From Burkholderiales bacterium (GTDB taxonomy: Bacteria; Pseudomonadota; Gammaproteobacteria; Burkholderiales; Casimicrobiaceae), in assembly GCA_015075645.1 (NCBI GenBank), contig JABTUF010000006.1, forward strand, positions 62,001-126,000: 64,000 nucleotides of DNA, given 5' to 3'. Below, piece by piece: positions 36,454 to 44,330 of the stretch. The translations under genes were made by a program, and so were the position numbers. The notes under the pieces are model-generated. The model was given only the letters and a program-made list of their open reading frames with translations, did no database searches and was not told the origin of the DNA. Position 1 is the stretch's first letter, and each line of letters opens with the position of its first letter.

Positions 36454-38403
36454 TCAGTCCTTCGCGACGACGGCCGGCGAGGTCGGACCGCGCGGGCCCA
36501 CCTTGCCGAGGCGAACCGTCACGTCGATCGCGGGGTCGCCGATCGCCCGCGCGTACACGACCGAATTGGCGAGCACCTTCTTCACGTAGTCGCGCGTCTC
36601 GTTGAACGGAATGGTCTCGACCCACACCGCGCCGTCGAGCGTCGCGGCCGGCCGCCACGCCTGCGCGCGGCCCGGGCCCGCATTATACGCGGCGGCCGCG
36701 AGCGCCCACGAGCCGTCGAGGCGGTCGAGCCAGTACTTGAAGTAGAACGCGCCGAACTGCGTGTTGATGTCGAGTTCGTTGATGCGCGACGGCCGGTAGT
36801 CGGTGCGGCCGGACTGTTTCGCGACCCAACGCGCGGTGGCGGGCATGAGCTGCATCAGCCCCACCGCCCCCGCGGAGGACACGATCTCGGGCGTGAAGCG
36901 CGACTCCTGTCGCGCGATGCCGTAGAGCATCGCCTCCTCGACGACGTTGTCGCGCGCCGCGGCCGCGAACTCGGCGCGCCACGGCGTCGGGTAGCGGAGC
37001 GCGTAGTCGTGCCGCTCGCGCGTCCGGTTCGCCGTGTTGATCGAGCGGTCGATCAGGTGCATCCGCGCGGCGTACAGCGACGCCTGGTTCAGCGAGGCGT
37101 CGTCGAAGCCGCGCACGATCGCGTACCACTCGCGCTGCGAGTCGCTCCGGAGGCCGAGTTCCGCGAGCTTCACGACGCGGATCACGTCGGGGCGCGCGGC
37201 GAAGCTCGCCTGCCACGCGGGATCGGCGGCGACCGGCTCGCTCACCGGATCCGCGCACACGCCGAGCGCGTCGGCTGCGAGCAGGCCATGGTAGTCGTGA
37301 TCGACGGCGAGCGCGGCGTAGGCCGCCCTCGCCTCGGTGTTGCGGCCGTCCGCCTCGAGGGTGCGCGCGCGCCAGTAGCGCCACGCGGCTTCCTCGGCCT
37401 GCGCGCGCGGCATCGCGTCGATCGCGGCACCGACATCGCCCCAGGATTCCGCGCGCAACGCCGCGCGCACGCGCCAGGCGTGCATGTCCGCGTTCATCGT
37501 CTCGGGCAGCTTCTCGCGCCAGGCGTCGTTCGCCCACGGCAGGAGTTGGCGCGAGGCATGGTAGGCGAGTCGCGCATTGCCCCACGCCCGGTCGGCCGCC
37601 GGCAACTTGTCGCGCCGCTTGAGCCAGGCCGAGCGCGTGCCCTCGGGATCGGCGCGCGCGCCTCGCTCGAGTGCGTAGAGCGCGAGTTCGCGGCCGTCGC
37701 GTCCCTTCCAGCGGAATCCGCCCTGCGCGAGCACGGCGGCCGGCTTCACGTCCACGCGGCCGAACTCGCCGGCTCCGATGCGATCGGACGGGGGCAGGTC
37801 GCCCGCGATCTGCTGCGCGAGCCGCGCGTTGCCGTTTTCGAGCGCCAGACGGTAGCGCGCCCAGCGGTCGTCGAGGCTGATCGTGCCCCGCGCGATCAAC
37901 GCGGCGAACACCGGCTCGCAGGCGTCGGGCGTAGCGCTGCCGGTGAACCAGAGCGGCTTCGCGTCGGCGAGCGCCGCGTCCCCCGACGTCGCGCGCGCGG
38001 CCTGGACCGCATAGCAGCGAAGGTCGATGTCCTCGGGCGGCGTGGCGTCGAGCGCCGCGGAGTACTGTGCCCAGTCCGCGCGCTTGCCGAGCGTGCGCAG
38101 CCAGTCCGCCCGGGCGCGCGGCGCGAGGGGCGTAGCGGCGTAGCGCGTGACGAAGGCCTGGACCGACTCCGGCGTCGCGCTGTCGATCGAGAGCTTCAAC
38201 TGCCAGTACGCGACGTAGGGCTCGAGCGGATGGCCGCTCGCGCGCGGGGCGAGCGCGTCGAGGCGAGCGCGGTCGCCGCGTTCGAACGCGGCCTTGGCGG
38301 CGAGCACGTCGGCGTCGGTGCCCTGGGCGGAGGCGGGCGGCGCGCCCATGAGGGCGGCCAGCGCCAAGGCAGCGCCGAGCATGGGGGAAAGTCGAGGCAT
38401 CAC
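36454..38403 (-). CDS. slt: Soluble lytic murein transglycosylase
   Basis: Periplasmic peptidoglycan-cleaving enzyme of 649 residues, forming 1,6-anhydro-muropeptides. Signal peptide at residues 1-26 (ending ASA), a long alpha-helical superhelix (about 30-460), and a C-terminal SLT domain with the catalytic glutamate in ARQESRFTPEIVSSAGAVG and then LMQLMPATARWVAKQ and AAYNAGPGRA. Architecture and length match Slt70. It heads the slt-reductase-cca minus-strand run. Confidence 0.94.
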   Translation of the reverse strand: MMPRLSPMLGAALALAALMGAPPASAQGTDADVLAAKAAFERGDRARLDALAPRASGHPLEPYVAYWQLKLSIDSATPESVQAFVTRYAATPLAPRARADWLRTLGKRADWAQYSAALDATPPEDIDLRCYAVQAARATSGDAALADAKPLWFTGSATPDACEPVFAALIARGTISLDDRWARYRLALENGNARLAQQIAGDLPPSDRIGAGEFGRVDVKPAAVLAQGGFRWKGRDGRELALYALERGARADPEGTRSAWLKRRDKLPAADRAWGNARLAYHASRQLLPWANDAWREKLPETMNADMHAWRVRAALRAESWGDVGAAIDAMPRAQAEEAAWRYWRARTLEADGRNTEARAAYAALAVDHDYHGLLAADALGVCADPVSEPVAADPAWQASFAARPDVIRVVKLAELGLRSDSQREWYAIVRGFDDASLNQASLYAARMHLIDRSINTANRTRERHDYALRYPTPWRAEFAAAARDNVVEEAMLYGIARQESRFTPEIVSSAGAVGLMQLMPATARWVAKQSGRTDYRPSRINELDINTQFGAFYFKYWLDRLDGSWALAAAAYNAGPGRAQAWRPAATLDGAVWVETIPFNETRDYVKKVLANSVVYARAIGDPAIDVTVRLGKVGPRGPTSPAVVAKD

Positions 38404-38477
38404 GGGTTCCGATTCTCGCGGTTCACGGCGCCGGCGACAACCGGCCCGCCCTCTGGGACCGCAGGAAGCGTGCCGGG

Positions 38478-38507
38478 TTCGACGCGACGGTGTCCGGTTG
38501 CTAGAAT
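38478..38507 (+). promoter_or_regulatory. Candidate purEK promoter
   Basis: TTCGAC (38478-38483) and TAGAAT (38502-38507) are separated by 18 bases, with TG upstream of the -10 as an extended element. The ATG of purE is 46 bases downstream. No PurR-like operator is obvious. Confidence 0.55.
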
Positions 38508-38552
38508 TCCCGCGCCACCGGATTCCCGGTCACAGCCGCGGGGGAACGCTCG

Positions 38553-39071
38553 ATGCCGCAACGCAGGACCGCCGAGCCGCTGGTGGGCGTCGTGATGGGC
38601 AGCGACAGCGACTGGGACACGATGAAGCACGCCGCGGCCCAACTGGACGCGTTCGGCGTCGGCTGGGAGGCGCGCGTGCTCTCCGCGCACCGAATGCCCG
38701 ACGACATGTTCGAGTACGCCGAGGACGCGCAGACGCGCGGCCTGCGCTGCATCGTCGCGGGGGCGGGCGGCGCCGCGCACCTGCCTGGCATGCTCGCGTC
38801 CAAGACGACGGTGCCGGTGCTCGGCGTCCCCGTGCCGTCCAAGTACCTGCGCGGCGAGGATTCGCTCCTGTCGATCGTCCAGATGCCGAAGGGGATCCCG
38901 GTCGCGACCTTCGCGATCGGCGAAGCGGGCGCCGCGAACGCCGCATTGTTCGCCGTCGCCATGCTCGCCGCGACCGATCCCGGGCTCGCGCGGAAGCTCG
39001 CGGCCTTCCGCGTGAAGCAGACCGCCGCCGCGCGCGCGATGCGCGTTCCGCCCGATCCGCGCCCCGCCTGA
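38553..39071 (+). CDS. purE: N5-carboxyaminoimidazole ribonucleotide mutase
   Basis: Class I PurE of 172 residues, converting N5-CAIR made by PurK to CAIR in purine synthesis. Signature segments: [32 protein letters not shown] and [16 protein letters not shown]. It precedes purK by about 40 bases on the same strand, which fits the two-enzyme route. Confidence 0.97.
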   Translation: MPQRRTAEPLVGVVMGSDSDWDTMKHAAAQLDAFGVGWEARVLSAHRMPDDMFEYAEDAQTRGLRCIVAGAGGAAHLPGMLASKTTVPVLGVPVPSKYLRGEDSLLSIVQMPKGIPVATFAIGEAGAANAALFAVAMLAATDPGLARKLAAFRVKQTAAARAMRVPPDPRPA

Positions 39072-39112
39072 GCGTCGGCGGCGGGAACATCGTCGCGTCG
39101 ATCGAGCGGTCC

Positions 39113-40285
39113 GTGAGCGTGATTCCGCCCGGTTCCTGGCTGGGGCTCCTCGGCGGGGGCCAGCTCGGCCGCATGTTCTCGATGGCCGCGCAGGCCATGG
39201 GCTATCGCGTCGCGGTGCTCGATCCGGCCGCCGACGGACCGGCCGCGAGCGTCGCCGACCGCCACATCCACGCGGACTATCTCGACAGCGCCGGGCTCGC
39301 GCGCCTCGCCGCGCTCGTCTCCGCCGCAACGACCGAGTTCGAGAACGTGCCCTCCGCCGCCCTCGACTTCCTCGCGAAGTCGGTTCGCGTGGCGCCGGGC
39401 GCGGCGAGCGTCGCGATCGCGCAGGACCGCATCAGCGAGAAGATGTTCCTGTCGGGTCACGGATTCCCGGTCGCGCCGTACGCGGTCCTGCGTTCCTCCG
39501 ACGACGTCGCCTCGCTCGACGCGTCGCTGCTGCCCGGCATCGTCAAGAGCGCGCGGCTGGGCTACGACGGCAAGGGGCAGGTGCGCGTGGCGACGCGCGA
39601 CGAAGCCGCCGCGGCGTTCGACACGCTCGGGCGCGTGCCCGCCGTGCTGGAGCGCTTCGTCGACCTCGCGGTCGAGGTGTCGTCGATCGTCGCGCGCGAC
39701 GACGCCGACGCAGTGGCGGCCTGGCCGATCGCCGAGAACCGCCACCGCGACGGCATCCTGGACGTGACGATCCTCCCCGCGCGCATCGAACCCGCGCTCG
39801 CGCTTCGTGCCGCGGACCTCGCCGCCGCGCTCGCGCGCGCGCTCGACTACCGGGGCATCCTGTGCGTCGAGCTGTTCGTGACGCGCGCGGGAGCCTTGCT
39901 CGTGAACGAGATCGCGCCGCGTCCGCACAACAGCGGACACGCCACGATCGACGCCTGCCTGACCTCGCAGTTCGAGCAGCAGGTGCGCGTGCTCGCCGGC
40001 CTGCCGCTCGGCAGCACCACGCAGCACACGCCGGCGGTCATGGTGAACCTGCTGGGCGACGCCTGGTATCCGGACGCGACGGCGACGCAGCGCCGCGAGC
40101 CGGTCTGGGAGCGCGTGCTCGCGCATCCGCGCGCGAAGCTCCACCTCTACGGCAAGCACGAAGCGCGCCGCGGCCGCAAGATGGGGCACGTGACCTGCCT
40201 CGGCGCGACGGTGGACGAGGCGCTCGCGACCGCGCGCGCGGTGAAGCGCGACCTCGGGATTCCCGGCGCGGACGAACTCGTGTGA
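39113..40285 (+). CDS. purK: N5-carboxyaminoimidazole ribonucleotide synthase
   Basis: ATP-grasp ligase of about 390 residues that carboxylates AIR with bicarbonate and ATP. LGLLGGGQLGRMFSMAA opens the preATP-grasp domain; VKSARLGYDGKGQ, LVARDD-type strand and VNEIAPRPHNSGH (with the metal-binding residues) follow. No ATG fits; GTG at 39113 is chosen, with GTG 39119 two codons later as an alternative. The stop overlaps a GTG in the frame of the next gene, though that gene probably starts later. Confidence 0.94.
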   Translation: MSVIPPGSWLGLLGGGQLGRMFSMAAQAMGYRVAVLDPAADGPAASVADRHIHADYLDSAGLARLAALVSAATTEFENVPSAALDFLAKSVRVAPGAASVAIAQDRISEKMFLSGHGFPVAPYAVLRSSDDVASLDASLLPGIVKSARLGYDGKGQVRVATRDEAAAAFDTLGRVPAVLERFVDLAVEVSSIVARDDADAVAAWPIAENRHRDGILDVTILPARIEPALALRAADLAAALARALDYRGILCVELFVTRAGALLVNEIAPRPHNSGHATIDACLTSQFEQQVRVLAGLPLGSTTQHTPAVMVNLLGDAWYPDATATQRREPVWERVLAHPRAKLHLYGKHEARRGRKMGHVTCLGATVDEALATARAVKRDLGIPGADELV

Positions 40286-40368
40286 CTCGCCAAGTGGCTC
40301 CGGCGAGCGACGAACGCTCGGCTGCCCCGGGGACGTCGGGACCCTCGGCAGCAGGTGGGCAGGGTGCG

Positions 40369-41553
40369 ATGGCGGCGGCGCACCTTCCGCTCGCGGGCGT
40401 GCGCGTGCTCGACCTCACGCGCCTGCTCCCCGGTCCGGTGTGCACGATGCACCTCGCCGACCTCGGCGCCGACGTCGTCAAGGTCGAGGACACCGGCGCG
40501 GGCGACTACGCGCGCGCGCTCGGCGCGAAGCCCGGCGCGACCTCCGCGTTCTTCCGCATGGTCAACCGCAACAAGCGCTCGGTCGCGCTCGATCTCAAGC
40601 GCGACGACGCGCGCGAGGCGTTCCTCGCGCTGGCGCGGCGCGCCGACGTCGTCGTCGAGAGTTTCCGTCCGGGCGTGGTCGATGCGCTGGGCGTGGGCTA
40701 CGCCGCGGTGCGCGCCGTGCGTGAAGCGATCGTCTACGCGTCGATCAGCGGCTACGGCCAGACCGGGCCGCGCGCGACGTTCGCCGGTCACGACATCAAC
40801 TACCTCGGTTACGCAGGCGTGCTCGACCAGACCGGTGCGCGCGGCGGTCCTCCCGCGCTGTCGAACCTGCAGGTCGCCGACCTCCTGGGCGGCGCGCTCA
40901 CCACGGCCATGACGATCCTCGCCGCGGTGGTCGGCGCGGCGCGGACCGGCCTCGGGCGCTACATCGACGTGGCGATGGCCGACGCGTCGCTCGCGCACAA
41001 CATCTTCGCGCTCCACGCGCTCGAACAGGACGGGGCGACCGCGCCGCGCGGCGAGGACCTCCTGACCGGAGGCGTACCCTGCTACGGCGTCTACCCGACG
41101 AAGGACGGCCGCTGGCTCGCGGTCGGCGCGCTCGAAGCCAAGTTCTGGCGCACGCTGTGCGCGACGCTGGGGCGCGACGACCTCGTCGCCGGGCAGCTCG
41201 CGACCGGCGAGGCCGGCGAGCGCGTCAGGCGCGAACTGGAAGCGGTATTCGGCACGCGAACGCTCGCCGAATGGTCCGCGACCTTCGAGAACGTCGACGC
41301 GTGCGTCACGCCGGTGGCAACGCTCGGCGAAGCGCTGGACGATCCGCAGTTCACCGCACGCCGCATGGTCGTGCGCGAGCGCTCGGGCGCGCGCGCGTTC
41401 GCGCCGCCGTGGGCGATGTCCGGGGCGCCGGTGCGCGAGGCGCGGCCCGCGCCCGCGCAGGGCGAGCACACACGCGAGGTCCTGCGCGAGGCGGGCTACG
41501 ACGACACCGCGATCGACCGTCTCGTCGCCGCGGGAGACGCGCGAGCTGCCTGA
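40369..41553 (+). CDS. CoA transferase, class III (CaiB/BaiF family)
   Basis: A 394-residue family III acyl-CoA transferase or racemase-like enzyme. N-terminal LAGVRVLDLTRLLPGPVCTMHLADLGADV, then NRNKRSVALDLK and the region VAMADASLAHNIFALHAL with the aspartate that forms the acyl-anhydride in transferases. The GYGQTGP and TGGVPCYGVYPTKDGRW segments are family hallmarks. An in-frame GTG at 40282 overlapping purK would add 29 unconserved residues. Alpha-methylacyl-CoA racemases belong to the same fold, so the reaction is not settled. Confidence 0.85.
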   Translation: MAAAHLPLAGVRVLDLTRLLPGPVCTMHLADLGADVVKVEDTGAGDYARALGAKPGATSAFFRMVNRNKRSVALDLKRDDAREAFLALARRADVVVESFRPGVVDALGVGYAAVRAVREAIVYASISGYGQTGPRATFAGHDINYLGYAGVLDQTGARGGPPALSNLQVADLLGGALTTAMTILAAVVGAARTGLGRYIDVAMADASLAHNIFALHALEQDGATAPRGEDLLTGGVPCYGVYPTKDGRWLAVGALEAKFWRTLCATLGRDDLVAGQLATGEAGERVRRELEAVFGTRTLAEWSATFENVDACVTPVATLGEALDDPQFTARRMVVRERSGARAFAPPWAMSGAPVREARPAPAQGEHTREVLREAGYDDTAIDRLVAAGDARAA

Positions 41554-41589
41554 TCGGCGCGGACCGCCCGGAAGTCCGTCCCCGAGCGA

Positions 41590-42276
41590 TCATTTCGCGG
41601 TGCCGACGATCCGGGTGCGCCGCTTGCCCGATGCGGTCTTCGACGGCCGGTCGAGGCGCGACGCGCCGACCGGCAGCGACGACACGCGCTCGACCTCCGG
41701 GTCGTCGTAGCGGCCGCCCGCCAGCGCGTACTCGACCGCCATCGCGGTGGCATCGACGCCCCAGAAGAGTTCGTCGCCGACCGCGAGCGTCGGCACGCCG
41801 AACACGCCGCGCGCGATCGCCTCGTCGGTGTTTCGCCGCAGCGCCGCCTTGACCTCGGGGTCGGAGATGCGCGCCTCGGCGTCGGGCATGCCCAGGTCGC
41901 TCGCGAGTTCCGCCCACTCGATCGGCAGGTCGGGGAGCCGGCCGTCGCGCCAGACGAAGCGGAAGATGCGCTGCACCTGGTCGGGCGCGGCGTCGCAGGC
42001 GATCGCGAGCCGCAGGAGCGGCAGCGGATTGAACGGGTGTTCGTGGGGGAACTTGATCGGGATGCCGAGCTTGCGCGCCTGCCAGACGACGAAGCGGTAG
42101 GTGAACGCGCGCTTGGCCGGGATCTCCGCCGGTCCCTTCTGACCGTGGGCGTCGAGGAGCCCGGCGAAGAGCACCGGCCTGTAGCGCACCGACAGCCGCG
42201 GCGGCAGGCTCGCCAGCCGCTCGCCCTGCAGGTAGGCGAACGGCGAGACGAAATCGAAGTACCAGTCGACGATCAT
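41590..42276 (-). CDS. DsbA-fold isomerase, 2-hydroxychromene-2-carboxylate isomerase family
   Basis: A 228-residue thioredoxin-fold protein of the kappa-class GST/HCCA isomerase family: IVDWYFDFVSPFAYLQGERL at the N terminus (with the serine that takes the place of the DsbA cysteine), IPAKRAFTYRFVVWQARKLGIP, and RGVFGVPTLAVGDELFWGVD. Such enzymes use glutathione. The ATG overlaps the stop of the DUF1289 gene (ATGA), placing it last in the leucine-degradation cluster. The substrate is not known; aromatic catabolism genes are absent here. Confidence 0.85.
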   Translation of the reverse strand: MIVDWYFDFVSPFAYLQGERLASLPPRLSVRYRPVLFAGLLDAHGQKGPAEIPAKRAFTYRFVVWQARKLGIPIKFPHEHPFNPLPLLRLAIACDAAPDQVQRIFRFVWRDGRLPDLPIEWAELASDLGMPDAEARISDPEVKAALRRNTDEAIARGVFGVPTLAVGDELFWGVDATAMAVEYALAGGRYDDPEVERVSSLPVGASRLDRPSKTASGKRRTRIVGTAK

Positions 42277-42488
42277 CGGTTCCCGCCGCCGCGAAGCTCG
42301 CGCGCCGTGCGGCGCGCCGGCAGGTCGGCGACGATCGCGCGCCTCGCATCGTCGTCGAGCGTGCTCCACGCCGCGATCTCGTCCAACGTGCGCAGGCAGC
42401 CGACGCAGTACCCCCGCGCGGGATCGAGCGTGCACACCGACGTGCACGGCGAGGCGACCGGATCGCCGCCTGCGTCCTTCGGACTCAT
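42273..42488 (-). CDS. DUF1289 family small cysteine-rich protein
   Basis: A 71-residue protein with the DUF1289 cysteine pattern SPCTSVCTLDPARGYCVGC at residues 13-31 and a C-terminal helix ending in arginine-rich residues. Four cysteines in CxxxC...CxxC spacing suggest a metal or Fe-S site. ATGA overlaps on both sides tie its translation to HMG-CoA lyase upstream and to the isomerase downstream. Function of the family is not established. Confidence 0.85.
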   Translation of the reverse strand: MSPKDAGGDPVASPCTSVCTLDPARGYCVGCLRTLDEIAAWSTLDDDARRAIVADLPARRTARELRGGGNR

Positions 42489-43402
42489 GCGGCGGACTTC
42501 GCGTCGAGCGCCTTCGCGACGCGCGAGGACGTGGCGCGGCCGAGGGACGCCGAGATCGCGCGTCCGGCGGCGCGCAGCTTCGCGAGGTCGATGCCGGTCG
42601 CGATGCCGAGCCCGTGCATCAGGTAGACGACGTCCTCGGTCGCGACGTTGCCGGTCGCGCCCTTCGCGTACGGGCAGCCGCCGAGTCCCGCGACGCTCGC
42701 GTCGAACGTGGAGATCCCCATGTCGAGGCTCGCGCAGACGTTGGCGAGCGCCATGCCGTAGGTGTCGTGGAAATGGCCGCTCACCTCGTCGATCGGGTAG
42801 ACGGCGAGCGCCGCCTCCAGCGCGCGCTTCGTCGCGCCGGGCGTGCCCACGCCGATCGTGTCGGCGACGCCGACGTGCTCGACGCCGATGCCGTGCATCA
42901 GCCGCGCGACGTAGCCCACCGCCTCGGGCTTGACCTCGCCCTGGTAGGGACAGCCGAGGCAGCACGAGATCGCGCCGCGCACCTTCATGCCGGCGTCGCG
43001 CGCCGCCCGGGCCACCGGCGCGAACCGCTCGATCGACTCGGCGATCGAGCAGTTGATGTTCTTCTGCGAGAACGCCTCGCTCGCGGCGCCGAACACGACG
43101 ACCTCGTCGACCTTCGCGGCGAGCGCGCCCTCGAAGCCCTTCATGTTCGGTACCAGCACCGAGTAGCGCACGCCGGGCGACCGGCGCACGCGGGCCATCA
43201 CGTCCGCGGCGTCCGCCATCTGCGGCACCCACTTCGGCGAGACGAACGACGTCGCCTCGATCTCGCGAAGGCCCGCATCGGCGAGCGCCTCGATCAGCGC
43301 GACCTTCACTTCGGTGGGCACGACCGCCTTCTCGTTCTGCAGGCCGTCGCGCGGGCCGACGTCGACGATGCGCACCCGGGGGGGAAGACTGGAGGTGGAC
43401 AT
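42485..43402 (-). CDS. mvaB: Hydroxymethylglutaryl-CoA lyase
   Basis: TIM-barrel lyase of 305 residues that splits HMG-CoA to acetoacetate and acetyl-CoA, the last step of leucine degradation. VDVGPRDGLQNEKAVVPT carries the metal-binding Asp; SGHFHDTYGMALAN the two histidines; and GLGGCPYAKGATGNVATED the catalytic cysteine region. ATG at 43402, preceded by GGAGGT-like bases on the minus strand, is the family start. It overlaps the DUF1289 gene (ATGA) and follows the dehydrogenase by four bases. Confidence 0.96.
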   Translation of the reverse strand: MSTSSLPPRVRIVDVGPRDGLQNEKAVVPTEVKVALIEALADAGLREIEATSFVSPKWVPQMADAADVMARVRRSPGVRYSVLVPNMKGFEGALAAKVDEVVVFGAASEAFSQKNINCSIAESIERFAPVARAARDAGMKVRGAISCCLGCPYQGEVKPEAVGYVARLMHGIGVEHVGVADTIGVGTPGATKRALEAALAVYPIDEVSGHFHDTYGMALANVCASLDMGISTFDASVAGLGGCPYAKGATGNVATEDVVYLMHGLGIATGIDLAKLRAAGRAISASLGRATSSRVAKALDAKSAA

Positions 43403-43406
43403 GGGG

Positions 43407-44330
43407 TCAGTACCCTCTGGCGCGGTCGACGATGCCGGAAATCGGTTCGCCGCGCTCGAGCGCCTCGATCTTCGCGGCGACCTGCGCGACCGTCTCTCCG
43501 AGGTCCGTGACCGCCGACACGTGCGGTGTGATCGTGACCTTCGGATGATGCCAGAACGCGTGACCCGGCGAGAGCGGTTCGTCGCCGAACACGTCGAGCG
43601 TCGCATGCGCGAGGTGGCCGGCGTCGAGCGCGGCGAGGAGGTCGGCGTCGACGACCAAGTCGCCGCGGCCGAGGTTCACGACATGGGCGCCCGCCGGCAT
43701 CGCGGCGAACGCGGCGGCGTCGAGGAGCCCGCGCGTGTCCCTCGTCGACGGCAGGAGACCGATGACGACCCTCGAGCGCGCGAGGAAGGCGGGCAGCCGC
43801 CCGCGCCCGGCGAACGACTCGACGCCGGGGCGCGCGTGCGCGCTCCTGCTCCAGGTGGCGATCGGAAAGCGAAACGGCGCGAGCGCCGCGGCGACGGCCT
43901 GCGCGAGCACGCCCGCGCCGAGGATGCCCACGCCGAACGACGCCGGGTCGCGGCGGGCGAGCGGCGCCCAGCGGCCCTCCTGCTGGGCCCGGACGTAGTG
44001 CCCGACGTCCCGATACGCGCGCAGTACCTCGAACACCGCGTACTCCGCCATCTGGACCGCCATGCCCGCGTCCTCGAGGCGCACGATCGGCACGCCCTGC
44101 GGCAGCGACGGCACGGCGAGCAGCGCATCGACGCCCGCGCCGAGGTTGAAGATCGCGCGCCGCACCTCGACCTGCCGGAACGTCTCTCCGTCGGGCTTCC
44201 AGACGAGCGCGTAGTCGACTTCGGCGGGCGCATCGCCGGGCCACAGGTGGAGCCTGGCGGCGGGCAGCCGAGCAGCGAAGGCGTCGCGCCAGCGTTCCGC
44301 GCGCGCGGCCACCGCGACGAGCGCGTTCAC
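43407..44330 (-). CDS. D-2-hydroxyacid dehydrogenase, glyoxylate/hydroxypyruvate reductase A-like
   Basis: An NAD(P)-dependent 2-hydroxyacid dehydrogenase of 307 residues, GhrA type. Cofactor site FGVGILGAGVLAQAVAAAL, then VNLGRGDLVVDADLLAALDAGH with the catalytic arginine and DVFGDEPL with the glutamate, and HHPKVTITPHVSA with the histidine. The GTG start overlaps the stop of the carboxylase alpha gene, so it is coupled to leucine catabolism, where no step obviously needs it. Confidence 0.87.
   Translation of the reverse strand: MNALVAVAARAERWRDAFAARLPAARLHLWPGDAPAEVDYALVWKPDGETFRQVEVRRAIFNLGAGVDALLAVPSLPQGVPIVRLEDAGMAVQMAEYAVFEVLRAYRDVGHYVRAQQEGRWAPLARRDPASFGVGILGAGVLAQAVAAALAPFRFPIATWSRSAHARPGVESFAGRGRLPAFLARSRVVIGLLPSTRDTRGLLDAAAFAAMPAGAHVVNLGRGDLVVDADLLAALDAGHLAHATLDVFGDEPLSPGHAFWHHPKVTITPHVSAVTDLGETVAQVAAKIEALERGEPISGIVDRARGY

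Noticed and set aside
40282..40368. N-terminal extension of the CoA transferase from a GTG overlapping purK
   Set aside because: The added 29 residues are low in complexity and precede the family's usual N terminus, which begins just after ATG 40369.
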